DNA of 33,327 nt from an uncultured Christensenella sp. (GTDB lineage: Bacteria; Bacillota; Clostridia; Christensenellales; Borkfalkiaceae): NCBI GenBank assembly GCA_910579585.1, contig CAJTVA010000014.1, positions 1-33,327 on the forward strand, written 5' to 3'. Positions 8,001 through 16,300 of this stretch are shown piece after piece. Both the position numbers and the translations under genes were made by a program. The notes beneath the pieces were generated by a model, which made no database searches, was not told the origin of the DNA, and was given only the letters and a program-made list of their open reading frames with translations. How positions within the stretch are numbered: position 1 is the stretch's first letter; every line of letters begins with the position of its first letter.

Positions 8001-10182
8001 CGCTGGCACATATTTTATAAAACTCGATACCGAAAGCTCCTATGCGGGCAGCTATACCCTTGATACTAATTATAAGGTAGACTGCGCGGAAATTTCCTTT
8101 ACTATCTCACCCAAAAAGCTTACAATAATAATGGGCGACGAAAGCCGCGTATACAACGGCGAAGAGTACGACTACCCTAACGAAAACGCGAACTTCACCG
8201 CCGACACCGTATGGGGCGAAACCGTCGTGCCTGACGTCGATTATTCCGGCGCTCCGAGAAACGCAGGCGTATATATAGTAACTTTCGACTCGTTCACGGT
8301 CGAGGGCGGCAGAGGTCTTATCTCCAACTATACCGTATCGGAATCGAGCGTACTTTCATGCACGCTTGAAATAGAGAAGTTGAAAGTCACCCCGACGGTC
8401 TATTCTAGAAGCATCGAGCGTCCCGAAAACTTAGAAACCCCCTTAGAGGACGAAGAGTTTGATATAAACGCTTTCCTCGCGGTTGACCGCGACAAAGTAG
8501 AGTATACGTTCAACTATACCTTCGGCGGCGAACCCGTAGACAACGTGTATAAGCTCGGCGAATACGTAGTCAGCCTTGAAGTTACGGGCAACGACGAAAT
8601 TTTTAACAACTACGATATACAGCCGATTGACGGCTCCCTTGAAATCACGGCAAGGCAAGTAACGGTTATACCCGTCTGCGCAGACAAGGTTTACGACGGA
8701 AAGCCCCTCGGTCTTGACGATATAAGCTACGTTCACTATCACACCGTCCCGCCCGAAGGTCTTGGCTTTGTCAACGGCGACGAAGAAAACTTCACTTTCA
8801 CTTATACGTTCGATAACAAAGCGGGCTTCTACCCCGTCAACGCGGGCACTTATACGCTCAGAGTTACCGTTACGGGCTACGACGAAAACGATTATAAAGT
8901 AGAGTGCCTGCCTATAAACGTAACTATCGAAAAGCGCCCCGTTTCCGTCGGCGTAGTACTCGGAAGCGAGTTCGATAATCTCTGCTATTCGCATTCCGCT
9001 CTTCCCGATACCGTCACGTTCGAGGAGTTAGACCTCGGCTACGAAAACTCGGGCAGACTTCCGCAGGACACTATAAATTACAGTTACGAGTTGTCAAACG
9101 AACTTTACGATGCAGTGACTTTGTGCTATGCCGGCAATTACACGGCGTTTGCAAGCGGACTGGATAACGACAACTATGTTATCGTTTCGCCGCGCCCCTC
9201 GTACTTCTACGTCGAAAGGCAGACCCTGTACGTAAAACCCAACGACAAGTCGGCGCTGTATGCTGAAAAGAATCAGGTCATCGCCCTGGACAATTCCGAC
9301 TTCACCGTGCTCTACGGCGCGATAATCGGCGGCGACGTTATCGATATAACTTACAGCACGGTTCTTACCGCGCCCACGCCTTTAAGCAGGGTAACGATAA
9401 CCAACGTGCAGTTCGCGTATAGCGGGCTTAACGTTACCGCTTGCTACGACTTGCACTATACTTACAGCGCAGGCGACGCTATGGTCGGCGAAAGCTGGTA
9501 TAACAGCTCTGCTTTCTCGGCTACTTTAAGCTTTGAAAAGCGCGAAGTTCACTATACCCAGATATCACCCGATATACGCGAGTTCAAGTACGACGGCGGA
9601 CTTCACGCCCTCACCAAAGACGGCGCAGAAATTACCGTAAACACCCCCGACCTTTTCAGAATCGTTTCGGGCGGCGACGGATTTGTCGGCGGCGATACGG
9701 CGGTTGCCATCACTTTAAAGCCCGTAGTTACCGTCGGCAGTTACGAAAATTGGGTAGTATTAATGGTTAAAAACGCAGACGGAAAGGTCGCAACGCCCCT
9801 TTACAACCTCGTTTTGGACAACGCGGAAGATTCTGAAATAGTAGTGGTGGGCGACCTTATAAACGTAGACTTCGACAGCGGACTCGACCTTGACGCCGAG
9901 CTTGCAAGCGGAGAAAGCGAATATCTTTCGGCTTCGCAGTATTCGGGTTACTACGTTTTAAGCGAAAGCTGTTACAGCTTGAATTGCGAAAATTCAGGCA
10001 CGAACAAAGTCGAAGTCCTCGTATCCGAAAGCGGTGAAGTTAAAATCATCGTGTTCGAGGAAGTAGACGGAAAGCGCACGGAAAAGAGCATTACGTACAG
10101 TCTCGGCGCCGTGACGGGAATAGACAGAGAGGTTAAACTCGTTCAGATTTACACTCTGTTATTGGGCAAAACAACAAACTAA
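2038..10182 (+). CDS. Giant MBG-repeat surface protein (2714 aa, about 27 repeats)
   Basis: A 25-residue basic cytoplasmic start is followed by one membrane segment (about residues 26-47), then about 27 consecutive modules of 85-120 residues from about residue 55 to 2600. A typical module runs xITVxLxDIxxxYGD, a variable loop, a GE/GQ/GH turn, a DAGxY or DVxxY strand, SxNYxI, and ends with LTIxKR. Modules in the first half mostly carry YGD. Several in the second half carry YDG and a VNAGTY-type strand, so two sub-families seem present. The last 80-90 residues are not repeat-like. No LPXTG, choline-binding, SLH or LysM motif is visible, so anchoring is by the N terminus only. A weak AAGG lies 6 bases before the ATG. 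The gene is probably co-transcribed with its shorter relative 64 bases upstream. The MBG assignment is confident; a role as fibrous adhesin or spacer is inference. Confidence 0.85.
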   Translation: MISYDSYKNRIEKVARVKAVILRFKFLIIGVLAVIIAGVTALLATKGMVTSAMVLPAEITYGDEYSPTAATAFLSGVTYEYSVQGTDEWSEEKPLKVGKYFARTVTDKAIGKGYGEPVGFEILPKAAEFVLNDTQMTYGTAPSKYSLNGIISGDRISTVDFIYDYHDTEEYDDWSVDVFVGAGGVRVVNKNGEDMSDCYTYEALTKSIALRRRAISVQMKPATSVYTGAPVNYSPELEEVSKNSLANGDEMVFETEEVSLLNAATYTIRITSAKIFNNGVDVTHRYVVPENISATFTVTPKPVTVVTDGATKVYDGGALSAAGGRADGLVSGHKIEFTTPAPEYINADSYLNIRSYKITDANGDDVTSNYAAVGNESWGKLIIEKRAITVELNDLTSVYGDVANYALGFANNYKNIASESKLVTGETLTVTYVSYGTTALSDVNAYNAVSSNCYATVSKPDGDSTGNYKIDFIGTLTVTRRPLNITLNDITATYGDNITYSAGNEVNDNIVRGQSVSVNPSDVRFGFTKSIPDVADYDITCTAAAIRILSGSTDVTSNYDINTPEKGTLTVTRRHVTVTLNDIAATYGDDITYRAGNEAENNIVGGQSVKVDASAVDLGFAPQTIPDVNYYFITCDPAAVTVSDGSANVTSNYVITTVNGVLTVNKKSLSVTLSDITATYGDEAVYSVSASNYKTQSGLLTGEVLTVLKADLPYFDAGVHTFGAQGASDYYKVVKADGSDSTGNYAFTAQGEVTVTPREVTVKLSDMSAVYGDNIAFSVYGGNYEDITSGSLRAGEQLTVKKVDFGFGNTAIPDVDDYSLSARDNDRAYFSVQKTDGSDGTANYRVSFEDGTLTIEKRNVTVRLNSFSVTYGNAIDYPAGSEAAYNLVSGHALRVLNVSYAYGQPTVPPDIGYYYIAATPDDIEIRNGSTAVTFNYNISVDYGYLTINTRPLTVTTSDMRLYYGDELEYEKAEGNYKSVSGLVSGEKLTVTYVSFTYPSYKTYPDAGEYKINGKSCAIYKTDGSPSTRNYSISYERSSLLILKRQITVSLGSATTVYGEALPAPDSLEIGGQGLAYSDTFDPVFLYLKNGAAPAHYDAGDYAVTLDTLKSSFVYSNGSASTVQNYDITEVKNGNLTINKRTLTIALINQYFTYGTISNVVNELYWTYKGSSALSYLNNPISSVMGVEGFAAGESFRDLTFKVLDSQDKPCIPRNSGVYWLELSGYVINYSDETAQTAENYELEFANREDGRTFLTIWKKNVSVTINGLSVTYGDYDYALDAYNVEAGNCSATLAFEEKLQLSDFALTDGADGYRLNAGEYSFTANTTTVFDNYGNPIEGGGNNYVFNFVNDGKLTVAQKSVTLELPDVAPVTYGETFNVPQTTLTDGFAYGQRLELSVTFENSSGGFEKSPKNAGDYLIRFDYAVYGENCDSKLLNTDGSPAGFANYIYGIAEDKTATIKPFEIYHTVPDDEIVYGEEIKHKSGVYYTNSDYTLPYDEIAMISYKYTDLTQTNIIENPAEVGEYIKKVDRFRAFGSDSSFTNYKVIETDGTLSIYPREITVTLNDILDIEYGNAIVYHTGTENTENLLPGHVVSVDSSMIDYVSDDSVYPEVGTYAITCPVGAISVLIKYAYPYQDVTRNYSITIIDGTLEIIKRQVAVSPVCNNKTYDGEAAVVEGFDDWHYGYDVSTDGFVYGDEANYAFAYTFFNSVGNEIPAPVNAGSYQVAVTVPEEDKNYVFHAETTYFTIEKRHIVVITGSLREEYDGKAHSSKEYSTYLYGDYSAPGLLNGDTLEVIDGSVTSIINVGLRYNNMEFNCGYNYQIVDYDWGRLEIYQRKITISLLDIIDREYDGTEQTYGEDGKTYELLSGAVVDGETLTVRVMFSAVPINAGEYTYRFDFGASEVSGSLGGLDNGITNYYIVCTDTKSFEITKRALSIVLNPISDCEYDGDAHEYEKGGEVITGLVDGNLYISVEYLNGEKSPISGFPVDAGTYFIKLDTESSYAGSYTLDTNYKVDCAEISFTISPKKLTIIMGDESRVYNGEEYDYPNENANFTADTVWGETVVPDVDYSGAPRNAGVYIVTFDSFTVEGGRGLISNYTVSESSVLSCTLEIEKLKVTPTVYSRSIERPENLETPLEDEEFDINAFLAVDRDKVEYTFNYTFGGEPVDNVYKLGEYVVSLEVTGNDEIFNNYDIQPIDGSLEITARQVTVIPVCADKVYDGKPLGLDDISYVHYHTVPPEGLGFVNGDEENFTFTYTFDNKAGFYPVNAGTYTLRVTVTGYDENDYKVECLPINVTIEKRPVSVGVVLGSEFDNLCYSHSALPDTVTFEELDLGYENSGRLPQDTINYSYELSNELYDAVTLCYAGNYTAFASGLDNDNYVIVSPRPSYFYVERQTLYVKPNDKSALYAEKNQVIALDNSDFTVLYGAIIGGDVIDITYSTVLTAPTPLSRVTITNVQFAYSGLNVTACYDLHYTYSAGDAMVGESWYNSSAFSATLSFEKREVHYTQISPDIREFKYDGGLHALTKDGAEITVNTPDLFRIVSGGDGFVGGDTAVAITLKPVVTVGSYENWVVLMVKNADGKVATPLYNLVLDNAEDSEIVVVGDLINVDFDSGLDLDAELASGESEYLSASQYSGYYVLSESCYSLNCENSGTNKVEVLVSESGEVKIIVFEEVDGKRTEKSITYSLGAVTGIDREVKLVQIYTLLLGKTTN
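3457..4014 (+). repeat. Recent tandem duplication of one MBG module (2 x 279 bp)
   Basis: Bases 3457-3735 and 3736-4014 are two adjacent 93-codon units. Both open with the same GGCACGCTCACCGTCACCCG stretch and share long nearly identical runs, for example GCGACTTACGGCGAC at 3511-3525 and 3790-3804. By hand count there are about a dozen differences over the roughly 90 bases beginning at 3496 and 3775. The other modules in the gene are much more diverged in DNA. Confidence 0.75.
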
Positions 10183-10208
10183 CAAGCCGTATTGGAGGAA
10201 AGAATACA

Positions 10209-11531
10209 ATGAACCGCGGTTTTCGATTTTATTTCGCGCAGGCAATGAGGGCTTCAAATAAATCGCTTTGGAAAAAGGGGAATATTTTAAAATATCTCGC
10301 CTACTTTATAATGTCGTGTCTGGCGGCGCTTACTTTGGTGCTGCCCCCGATGTTTAAGCTTGCGGACGTGCGTCAGGCAAAAATCGCCGCCAAACAGAAT
10401 ACCGTCGATATCCCGCAGTCGTTTAAAGTCGCGTGCAGGGCAAAGCCTTTCTTCACGACCCTTTTGGCTTTCGTATTGGAAGCTCTGATATTCGTCGCAG
10501 GCACGGTATTGATATGCTTGGGCGCCGGTATTTTCGGCGCGGTCGGCTACGTTATAAGCCTTTTCGTCGACGCAGTTCCGCCTATGCTGATAACAGGAAT
10601 TTTCCTTGCCCCGGGCGCGATTGTCCTTGCGGCGTACAGCGTGGTTATGGCGCTGATGTTCGCACCCACTGCGTACGTTGTGGAAACCAACCCCGATATA
10701 GGCGCGGCTAACGCCGTTTCGATTTGCATAAACACAATGAAAAGCCGCGGCAAATGGACGTACTTTATCGCACTTTTCGTAACTTTTCTTATCGAGTTTC
10801 TAATTCTCGCCGTCGGCGCGGGCGTGGAAATATCTGTAATTTTATTTATAGACGACGTAAGGCTCAGCGTGGTTCTGGCTGTGCTTTTGGGTATAGTTTT
10901 CTTTGTTGGCTTCGCGCTCGTCGCGCCGATGTTCGATTTGGCGCGTAAAGTTACCGTTTACAGTCTTTTCAACGATATCGTACTCGACCCCGTAAACGCT
11001 TCCAAACGCACGGACGGAGTCAATATCAGAAGATGCAAGGGCGTCAAGTTCGACCCCGCACAGTACGAAAACGAGCTTTCCGCACTGTTCGACGAAACTT
11101 ATTCCGACCGCGTTCCCGTTCCCGAAACCGACAGGGCAAGGCGGAAGCGGTTGCTTAAAGAACGCAAAGCCGCACAGTCCGCGCCCGTACCCGAGTACGC
11201 CGCGCCCGCGGCTTCGCCTGCACAGTCAGTATCTTACGACCGCGCGGCAACCCCCGCGACCGTCGCGCCCCCCGCGGCTTCGACCGCAGACGCCGACGAA
11301 GAGGACGGCGAAATATTGACGGTCAGCGACCTTATCCGCGACGTCGAACCCGCACCCGAAGAGGCACCCGCACCCGCTCAACCCGAGCAACCTGCGGAAG
11401 CCCCCGCCCCCGAAGACGTGCCCGTCGCCGAGCCGAACCCCATCTCACCTGCGGAAATACCCGCGCCCGCTCAACCCGAGCAACCCGCGGAAGCCCCCGC
11501 ACAGCCCGACGGCGACGGCGCCGCAAAATAA
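10209..11531 (+). CDS. Polytopic membrane protein with Pro/Ala-rich cytoplasmic tail (440 aa)
   Basis: The first 270 residues contain about five hydrophobic segments (roughly 28-50, 82-118, 120-150, 182-205 and 212-240), in a layout reminiscent of DUF975/YciC-like or GDPD-type membrane domains; I do not assign a family. Residues about 300-320 are strongly basic (RARRKRLLKERK), consistent with a cytoplasmic side. The last 120 residues are low-complexity Pro/Ala/Glu, with a PAPAQPEQPAEAPA block present twice. A GGAGG site 9-10 bases before the ATG supports the start. It follows the giant MBG gene by 26 bases and precedes another membrane-protein gene by 23, so it is probably in the same operon. 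It may be a scaffold or permease-like partner of the surface proteins; no function can be stated. Confidence 0.8.
   Translation: MNRGFRFYFAQAMRASNKSLWKKGNILKYLAYFIMSCLAALTLVLPPMFKLADVRQAKIAAKQNTVDIPQSFKVACRAKPFFTTLLAFVLEALIFVAGTVLICLGAGIFGAVGYVISLFVDAVPPMLITGIFLAPGAIVLAAYSVVMALMFAPTAYVVETNPDIGAANAVSICINTMKSRGKWTYFIALFVTFLIEFLILAVGAGVEISVILFIDDVRLSVVLAVLLGIVFFVGFALVAPMFDLARKVTVYSLFNDIVLDPVNASKRTDGVNIRRCKGVKFDPAQYENELSALFDETYSDRVPVPETDRARRKRLLKERKAAQSAPVPEYAAPAASPAQSVSYDRAATPATVAPPAASTADADEEDGEILTVSDLIRDVEPAPEEAPAPAQPEQPAEAPAPEDVPVAEPNPISPAEIPAPAQPEQPAEAPAQPDGDGAAK
11364..11510 (+). repeat. 93-base in-frame repeat in the Pro/Ala-rich tail
   Basis: The segment beginning at 11364 recurs at 11457, 93 bases (31 codons) later. 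Both encode PAPAQPEQPAEAPA with almost identical bases, sharing CGCTCAACCCGAGCAACC at 11375 and 11468. This is likely slippage or recombination in a low-complexity linker, so its length may vary between strains. Confidence 0.7.
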
Positions 11532-11554
11532 TTTCACCTTATCTGAGGACTACT

Positions 11555-12268
11555 ATGACAATGTTTGTATGGAGAGTAATAAGCGCCGTTTCGGTGGGAG
11601 TGTTCGTTCTGGGACTTATACTGCTAATCTGTTTAAGGCTCCTTAAAAACCGCTACTATCACGAATTTACCCAAGACGAGCTTTTTAAAAAAGTAAAAGC
11701 GGCGAACTCTAAAAATTCGATTTATTTCACCTCGGGTGAGACGAAAAGCTTCATCAAAAAATATGTTATCTGCAAGACCCTGTACGATAAGTTTTTGGTA
11801 TGCAATTACGTCAGGAACTTCTCCGAAATTTCCTATTTCGTCGTGCAGTATTCGGCGTTTAAGCGGGTTATCGGCGTTCTCAACGTAACCCACCGCGACA
11901 CGGGCGACTCATCCCGGGTAATCGCGCTGAAAAGGGGTTGTGCCTACGTCAACGTCGTTATAGGCACGGCTGACGGAATTTTAGTGAATTCCAACGTCAT
12001 AAGACCCCTGCCTATGGCTAACGTCAGGATAAACTCGGCGTTAAGAAGCCTTGTTTTGTTCACGTTCCTTTTCGCGGTGCGCCACGCCGCAGTCGAGCTT
12101 TTCGGCGGTATATATACCTATGCGTTTTTAGATAGCTTCTTAAACTACGCGATAATAGGCGCAAGCTTCGCGCTCGCTCTTATAAGCTATCTTATAACCG
12201 CGCTCTGTTTCAGGCGCCGTAACGCAAAAGTAAGAAACGGAGGTGCCCTTGAATATGAGTTCGTATAA
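11555..12268 (+). CDS. Small membrane protein of unknown function (237 aa)
   Basis: There is one membrane segment near the N terminus (residues about 6-28), then about 140 soluble residues with alternating basic and hydrophobic stretches, then two C-terminal membrane segments (about 165-185 and 195-215) and a short basic end. I recognise no family motif. A GAGG site 6 bases upstream fits the first ATG. The 3' end overlaps the start of the next gene by 14 bases, which suggests translational coupling with the LRR protein. Its position inside the co-directional surface cluster suggests it works with those proteins. Confidence 0.75.
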   Translation: MTMFVWRVISAVSVGVFVLGLILLICLRLLKNRYYHEFTQDELFKKVKAANSKNSIYFTSGETKSFIKKYVICKTLYDKFLVCNYVRNFSEISYFVVQYSAFKRVIGVLNVTHRDTGDSSRVIALKRGCAYVNVVIGTADGILVNSNVIRPLPMANVRINSALRSLVLFTFLFAVRHAAVELFGGIYTYAFLDSFLNYAIIGASFALALISYLITALCFRRRNAKVRNGGALEYEFV

Positions 12269-13340
12269 CAATATCGAAAAAATCAAGTACGCCTCGCCCG
12301 ACTGCGTAGTCACCTTGCAGGAATACATAGTGTTCGAAAACGAGCGCGCCGAAGAAAAGTACGTCGTTTTCAAATTCTCCAACAACGTCAGTCAACAGCT
12401 CCTCGGAATGGAATTTGAGGTCAGCCAGTACGATATAGACGGCAACATCGTTGAAAAATCCGTCGTAATTTACAACAAATTCCTCTCCAAGCCCAACGCG
12501 TCGTTCGTGCCTAACGCAAAACTCAAAGTCAATTTCGCGTTCAAAACCCTGTCCGTGCGTCTTGTTCAAGCCGCTTTCGACAGGTTCCTGTGGAAGGAGG
12601 GCGCGTATCTCGATAACAGCTATAAGTTCGAGCACTACGCCGCTGACAGAGATACGGAAAAACCCCGCCCCGCGGTCGCGCCCGCCGAAAAGCCCGCAAC
12701 CGTCGCACCCAAAAAGGCAAAAGGGCAAATGCCGTTTAAGGTTAAAAACGCAACGCGAAAAAATATTCCTCGGTTCCCGGGGATACTCAACTTTTTCATC
12801 TGCGCCATAGTTATTGCGGCAATCGGGGTTTCAATCTACCTTTTCTCGGTGGGTTCGCAGTCGTTCACGCTTGATAACTTCGACCTCAAAATCATCAGCG
12901 AGGAAGAAAAAACCGTCGCCGTCACGGGCTATCGCGGCGAAGAAACCGAAATTTCGGTGCCCGAAACTCTGGGCGAATATAACGTAATAAGAATTAGTAA
13001 GGACGCTTTCAAAAATTCGGATATAGAATCCGTCGAGTTTGCAACCAACCTCTATATCGAGGGCTTCGCTTTTAACGGTTGCGAAAACCTTAAAGCCGTT
13101 TCGTCCTTATACTCTGTTTCCGTCACCGAAAACGCTTTCTATAACTGCGCTTCGTTAGAAACGGTTTTAACGCCCGACGCTTATCTGTACTCAGGCTGCT
13201 TCACGGGTAGCACGGGTTTAACTTTAATAAACTTCCGCGCAACGGACGCGGTCAGGTTAAGCGCCCTTTTCGGCGGCGAAACGCCCTCGAAAACCCCGCT
13301 TATCATTTGCCCCAACCTGCCCTCGGGCTTCTATAACTGA
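12255..13340 (+). CDS. Single-pass membrane protein with BspA-like LRR ectodomain (361 aa)
   Basis: Residues 1-130 form a beta-rich, probably cytoplasmic domain with a QYDIDGNIVEKS-type hairpin, followed by a Pro/Ala/Lys linker and one membrane segment (about 172-195). The ectodomain begins with a VTGYRGEETEISVPE strand and continues with BspA-type (LRR_5) motifs, such as IRISKDAFKNSDIESVEF, GFAFNGCENLKAV and ENAFYNCASLETV. LRR_5 domains are usually extracellular and bind proteins or host surfaces. Start choice: GGAGG at 12239-12243 precedes the ATG at 12255 by 11 bases. A TTG at 12249 is an alternative with 5-base spacing, and the GTG at 12243 overlaps the site itself and is rejected. It is the fifth gene of the surface cluster. 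Confidence 0.8.
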   Translation: MSSYNNIEKIKYASPDCVVTLQEYIVFENERAEEKYVVFKFSNNVSQQLLGMEFEVSQYDIDGNIVEKSVVIYNKFLSKPNASFVPNAKLKVNFAFKTLSVRLVQAAFDRFLWKEGAYLDNSYKFEHYAADRDTEKPRPAVAPAEKPATVAPKKAKGQMPFKVKNATRKNIPRFPGILNFFICAIVIAAIGVSIYLFSVGSQSFTLDNFDLKIISEEEKTVAVTGYRGEETEISVPETLGEYNVIRISKDAFKNSDIESVEFATNLYIEGFAFNGCENLKAVSSLYSVSVTENAFYNCASLETVLTPDAYLYSGCFTGSTGLTLINFRATDAVRLSALFGGETPSKTPLIICPNLPSGFYN

Positions 13341-13364
13341 AATCTTTTCCCAAGCAAAAACCGT

Positions 13365-13376
13365 AAAGGAGGTGAT
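13365..13376 (+). promoter_or_regulatory. Exceptionally long Shine-Dalgarno sequence
   Basis: AAAGGAGGTGAT is complementary over 12 bases to the usual 3' end of Firmicute 16S rRNA and lies 4 bases before the ATG at 13381 (8 from the end of the GGAGG core). It fixes the start of the large CvpA-like protein at 13381 rather than at the in-frame GTG at 13372, which lies inside the site. Confidence 0.8.
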
Positions 13377-13380
13377 TGCA

Positions 13381-16300
13381 ATGAATACGTTATATACTGC
13401 GTTATGCGGCTCTGTTAATTTGTTGCCGCTTTGGATAATGCTTGCCGTTTTCGGGGCAATCGTTCTCCTGATGATAATAAACGCGATAAAACACGGAATA
13501 AGATACGCGCTTTTCAAATACCTGTTAATAGCGCTCGCTATCGGCGTCGTTATCGGGTGCGGGGTTTACCTGTTTATAGAGTTTTCCAAATGGGAAACGC
13601 TCGACCTTATTACCTTCGCAATACGCTGGCTTCCTACGGCGCTGTTCGTCTTAACGGTATTAATCGCGACCCTTTTCGGTATCTGGCGCGGACTCAGAAA
13701 AAGCCTTATCCTTGCGCTCCACGCGACCCTTGCCGGCGCGCTGTGCGTAGCGGTATTCTTCATATTGGTCAACGTCAAAGAAGTGGATAGCGGAATGCTC
13801 TCGCTTATTAACTTCTTTATGGGCGGCGACGGCGCGCTTCAACGCGCAATCGGCGTCCCCGAAAGTTGCTCCACATTAAAAGAAGTGCTCGCAAACGCAG
13901 TGCCGCTGATAGTAGGGGAGGAGAGCGACATCGCGCTTATATTAAAGGATAACGCGGCTTACGTCTATACCTTGGTTGATATGGCTTTCCGCATAATAAT
14001 CGCCGTATTGTCTTATATCGTCTATTTCGGGCTAGTTTTCATACTCTACATCGTCTATCACTTCTGCTATTCCCAGCGCAAATATAAAAAGAACAGAGTC
14101 CTCGAATTCAAAAACGGTAAAACCGACAAAAATTACCGTGCTCACCGCTTCGGCGGCGGCGTAGTCGGCTTAGTCCGCGGGGTCACGGTCGGACTGCTGT
14201 CACTGTCTTTTTTGGGCAGCGCGTTTTTCGTCGTCGCAGGCGGCAAGGGCGACGGCAAGCTCGGCGAACACGACTTCGGCAACGACGACGCAAACTTCAT
14301 CTACGAAATTTACCGCTCAATCGACGGCTACGGCGCACAGGGAATATTCAGTATCCTGAATGCTATGACCGACGCTTCCGATACCCCGTTTTATCTTTTT
14401 GCGGCGGACCTCATATTCTCGGGCGAGCTCAACGACGAAGAAGCGGGCGTGTCAGACAACGTCAAGTTCAGGGAAGAGTTCGCCGCATACACGGGCTTTG
14501 CACGCGATACTTTCGACCTTCTGTTGAAGTACGGCGCAGACGAGCTTGACGGTATAATCTGCGGCGAAGTATCCGACGACGCTTTCAACACGGTAATCGG
14601 CGTTATGTCGAAGCCCGAGTTCAGAAACGAGTTCAACTCGCTTATCGACGCTTTCGACGCAAAAAATTACATAATAAACCTTTCGATGTCGCTTGTAAAT
14701 TCAATCGTCAGCAATATCGACGAAATTTCCTTTGCGGACGTCGGCGACGGCGAAAAAGAGCTTTTAAAAGTTATCTTCAAGAAAGGCTATCTTTCCGAAC
14801 AAATTCCAGACGAGCGCGCGCTTATAGAATCGACGGGCTCGAACGTCGCTACGGGCAAAGACGTGCGCCCGTACCTCACGGTAAACCACCTGATAACCAA
14901 AACCGACGTCAAAACCGCCCTGAACGTGGCGCTGTCGATAATTTCTGGCGACACTTCGGGCGACACTATGGAAATCGTAAAAAGCATTATCCCCGAAATC
15001 GGCAAGCTTTCGATATTGCAGTCCGAACGGAAAGAAGAGTTCAACCCCGTCCTTGGCAGAATGTATTGCCTTTTCGAGAACGAATATCTCGTTGCAGAGG
15101 GCGAAACGGGCGCAACTTATAACGAAATCGCCGCCGACGGAATCGACTGGATAGGCGAGATAAATACCCTTTTGGATATATCCTCCGACAGTATGACGCT
15201 GTATAGCAATCTGTACGAGGAAGGTATAGAAGCCCTTGATATTTTAAAATCGCTCTTCGATGAAAACGACGCGAACTACGCGGAAAATATCCGCATTTAC
15301 GACAGAATAACTTTAAGCCTGTCCGACAGCCGCGTGCTCGGCAGGGCGTTGTCCACAAGCTGGTTCTATTTGACTATACTAGAAGGTCTTTCGGACGCTT
15401 TTGAAAACGTCTACCTGCCCCGCGAAATTGTGTACAACAACGTTTACAACGACAGCGGCGAGCTCGTATCTTACGGCGAACTTTTCAAAATGACTTCGGG
15501 TCTTAAAATAATTTGCAGCGATTGGAGCGTGTTCGATTCGCTCTCCGAAGCAAACGAAGAGAATATCGAAGAAGTTTTAAAAACGCTTTCGGGCGTGCTC
15601 GAAAAGACCGACGGCAAAAACCCGCTGTCTTACTATATCGTCGAATCTTCGATACTGCGTTCGGTTGTTTCCGTCGCGCTTATCGAGTCGGGCGGCAACA
15701 CGTTCTACGTTCCCAAAGCCGCGCGCGAAAAGGTCGGCGGCACGGAAGTTAACCTTATAATCAAATCGGTTTTCGCAGGACTTCTTGACAATATGACCGA
15801 CCTTGTAGACTTCGTTATGCCGTTCGTCGGCGACGGCGAAGAGTGGAAGGACGACGTAGATAACCTTCTCGACGGAATTTACAACCTTGTAAAGCAGAAT
15901 ATAATTTTCGAGGGCACCGTCGCGCAGATTGTCAATTTAAAACTCGGCGGCGGGGTGCTGACCGTTCCCCAAGCGCTTACTGGCGACATCGAGCTATGGC
16001 TTTCGGACGGAAGTAAATCGGGCGAGCTTATCGCGCTTTTAGACTCTTTGGACGTAGCAGAATTCGATTTCCGCGGCGTGCTTTCGGACGGCGGAGTGAC
16101 CGGCGACGATTTCTTGGATAGCCTTTTGAATATGGAAGACGACGCGCTCGAAAAATTCTTCTCGTCGTCGATTATCCAATACACGGTATCAAAATATCTT
16201 ATCGAAGACGGGCAGACTATCGACGGCTTCAAAGTCATAGTGCCGCAAAGCGCGCGCATAGCTTTAAGCGACGATGTGCTCGAAAGCATCGTAAGAAAGA

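Noticed and set aside
2199..9830. CRISPR or satellite array suggested by the periodic sequence
   Set aside because: The period is about 270-300 bases in one long coding frame, with protein-level rather than DNA-level conservation.
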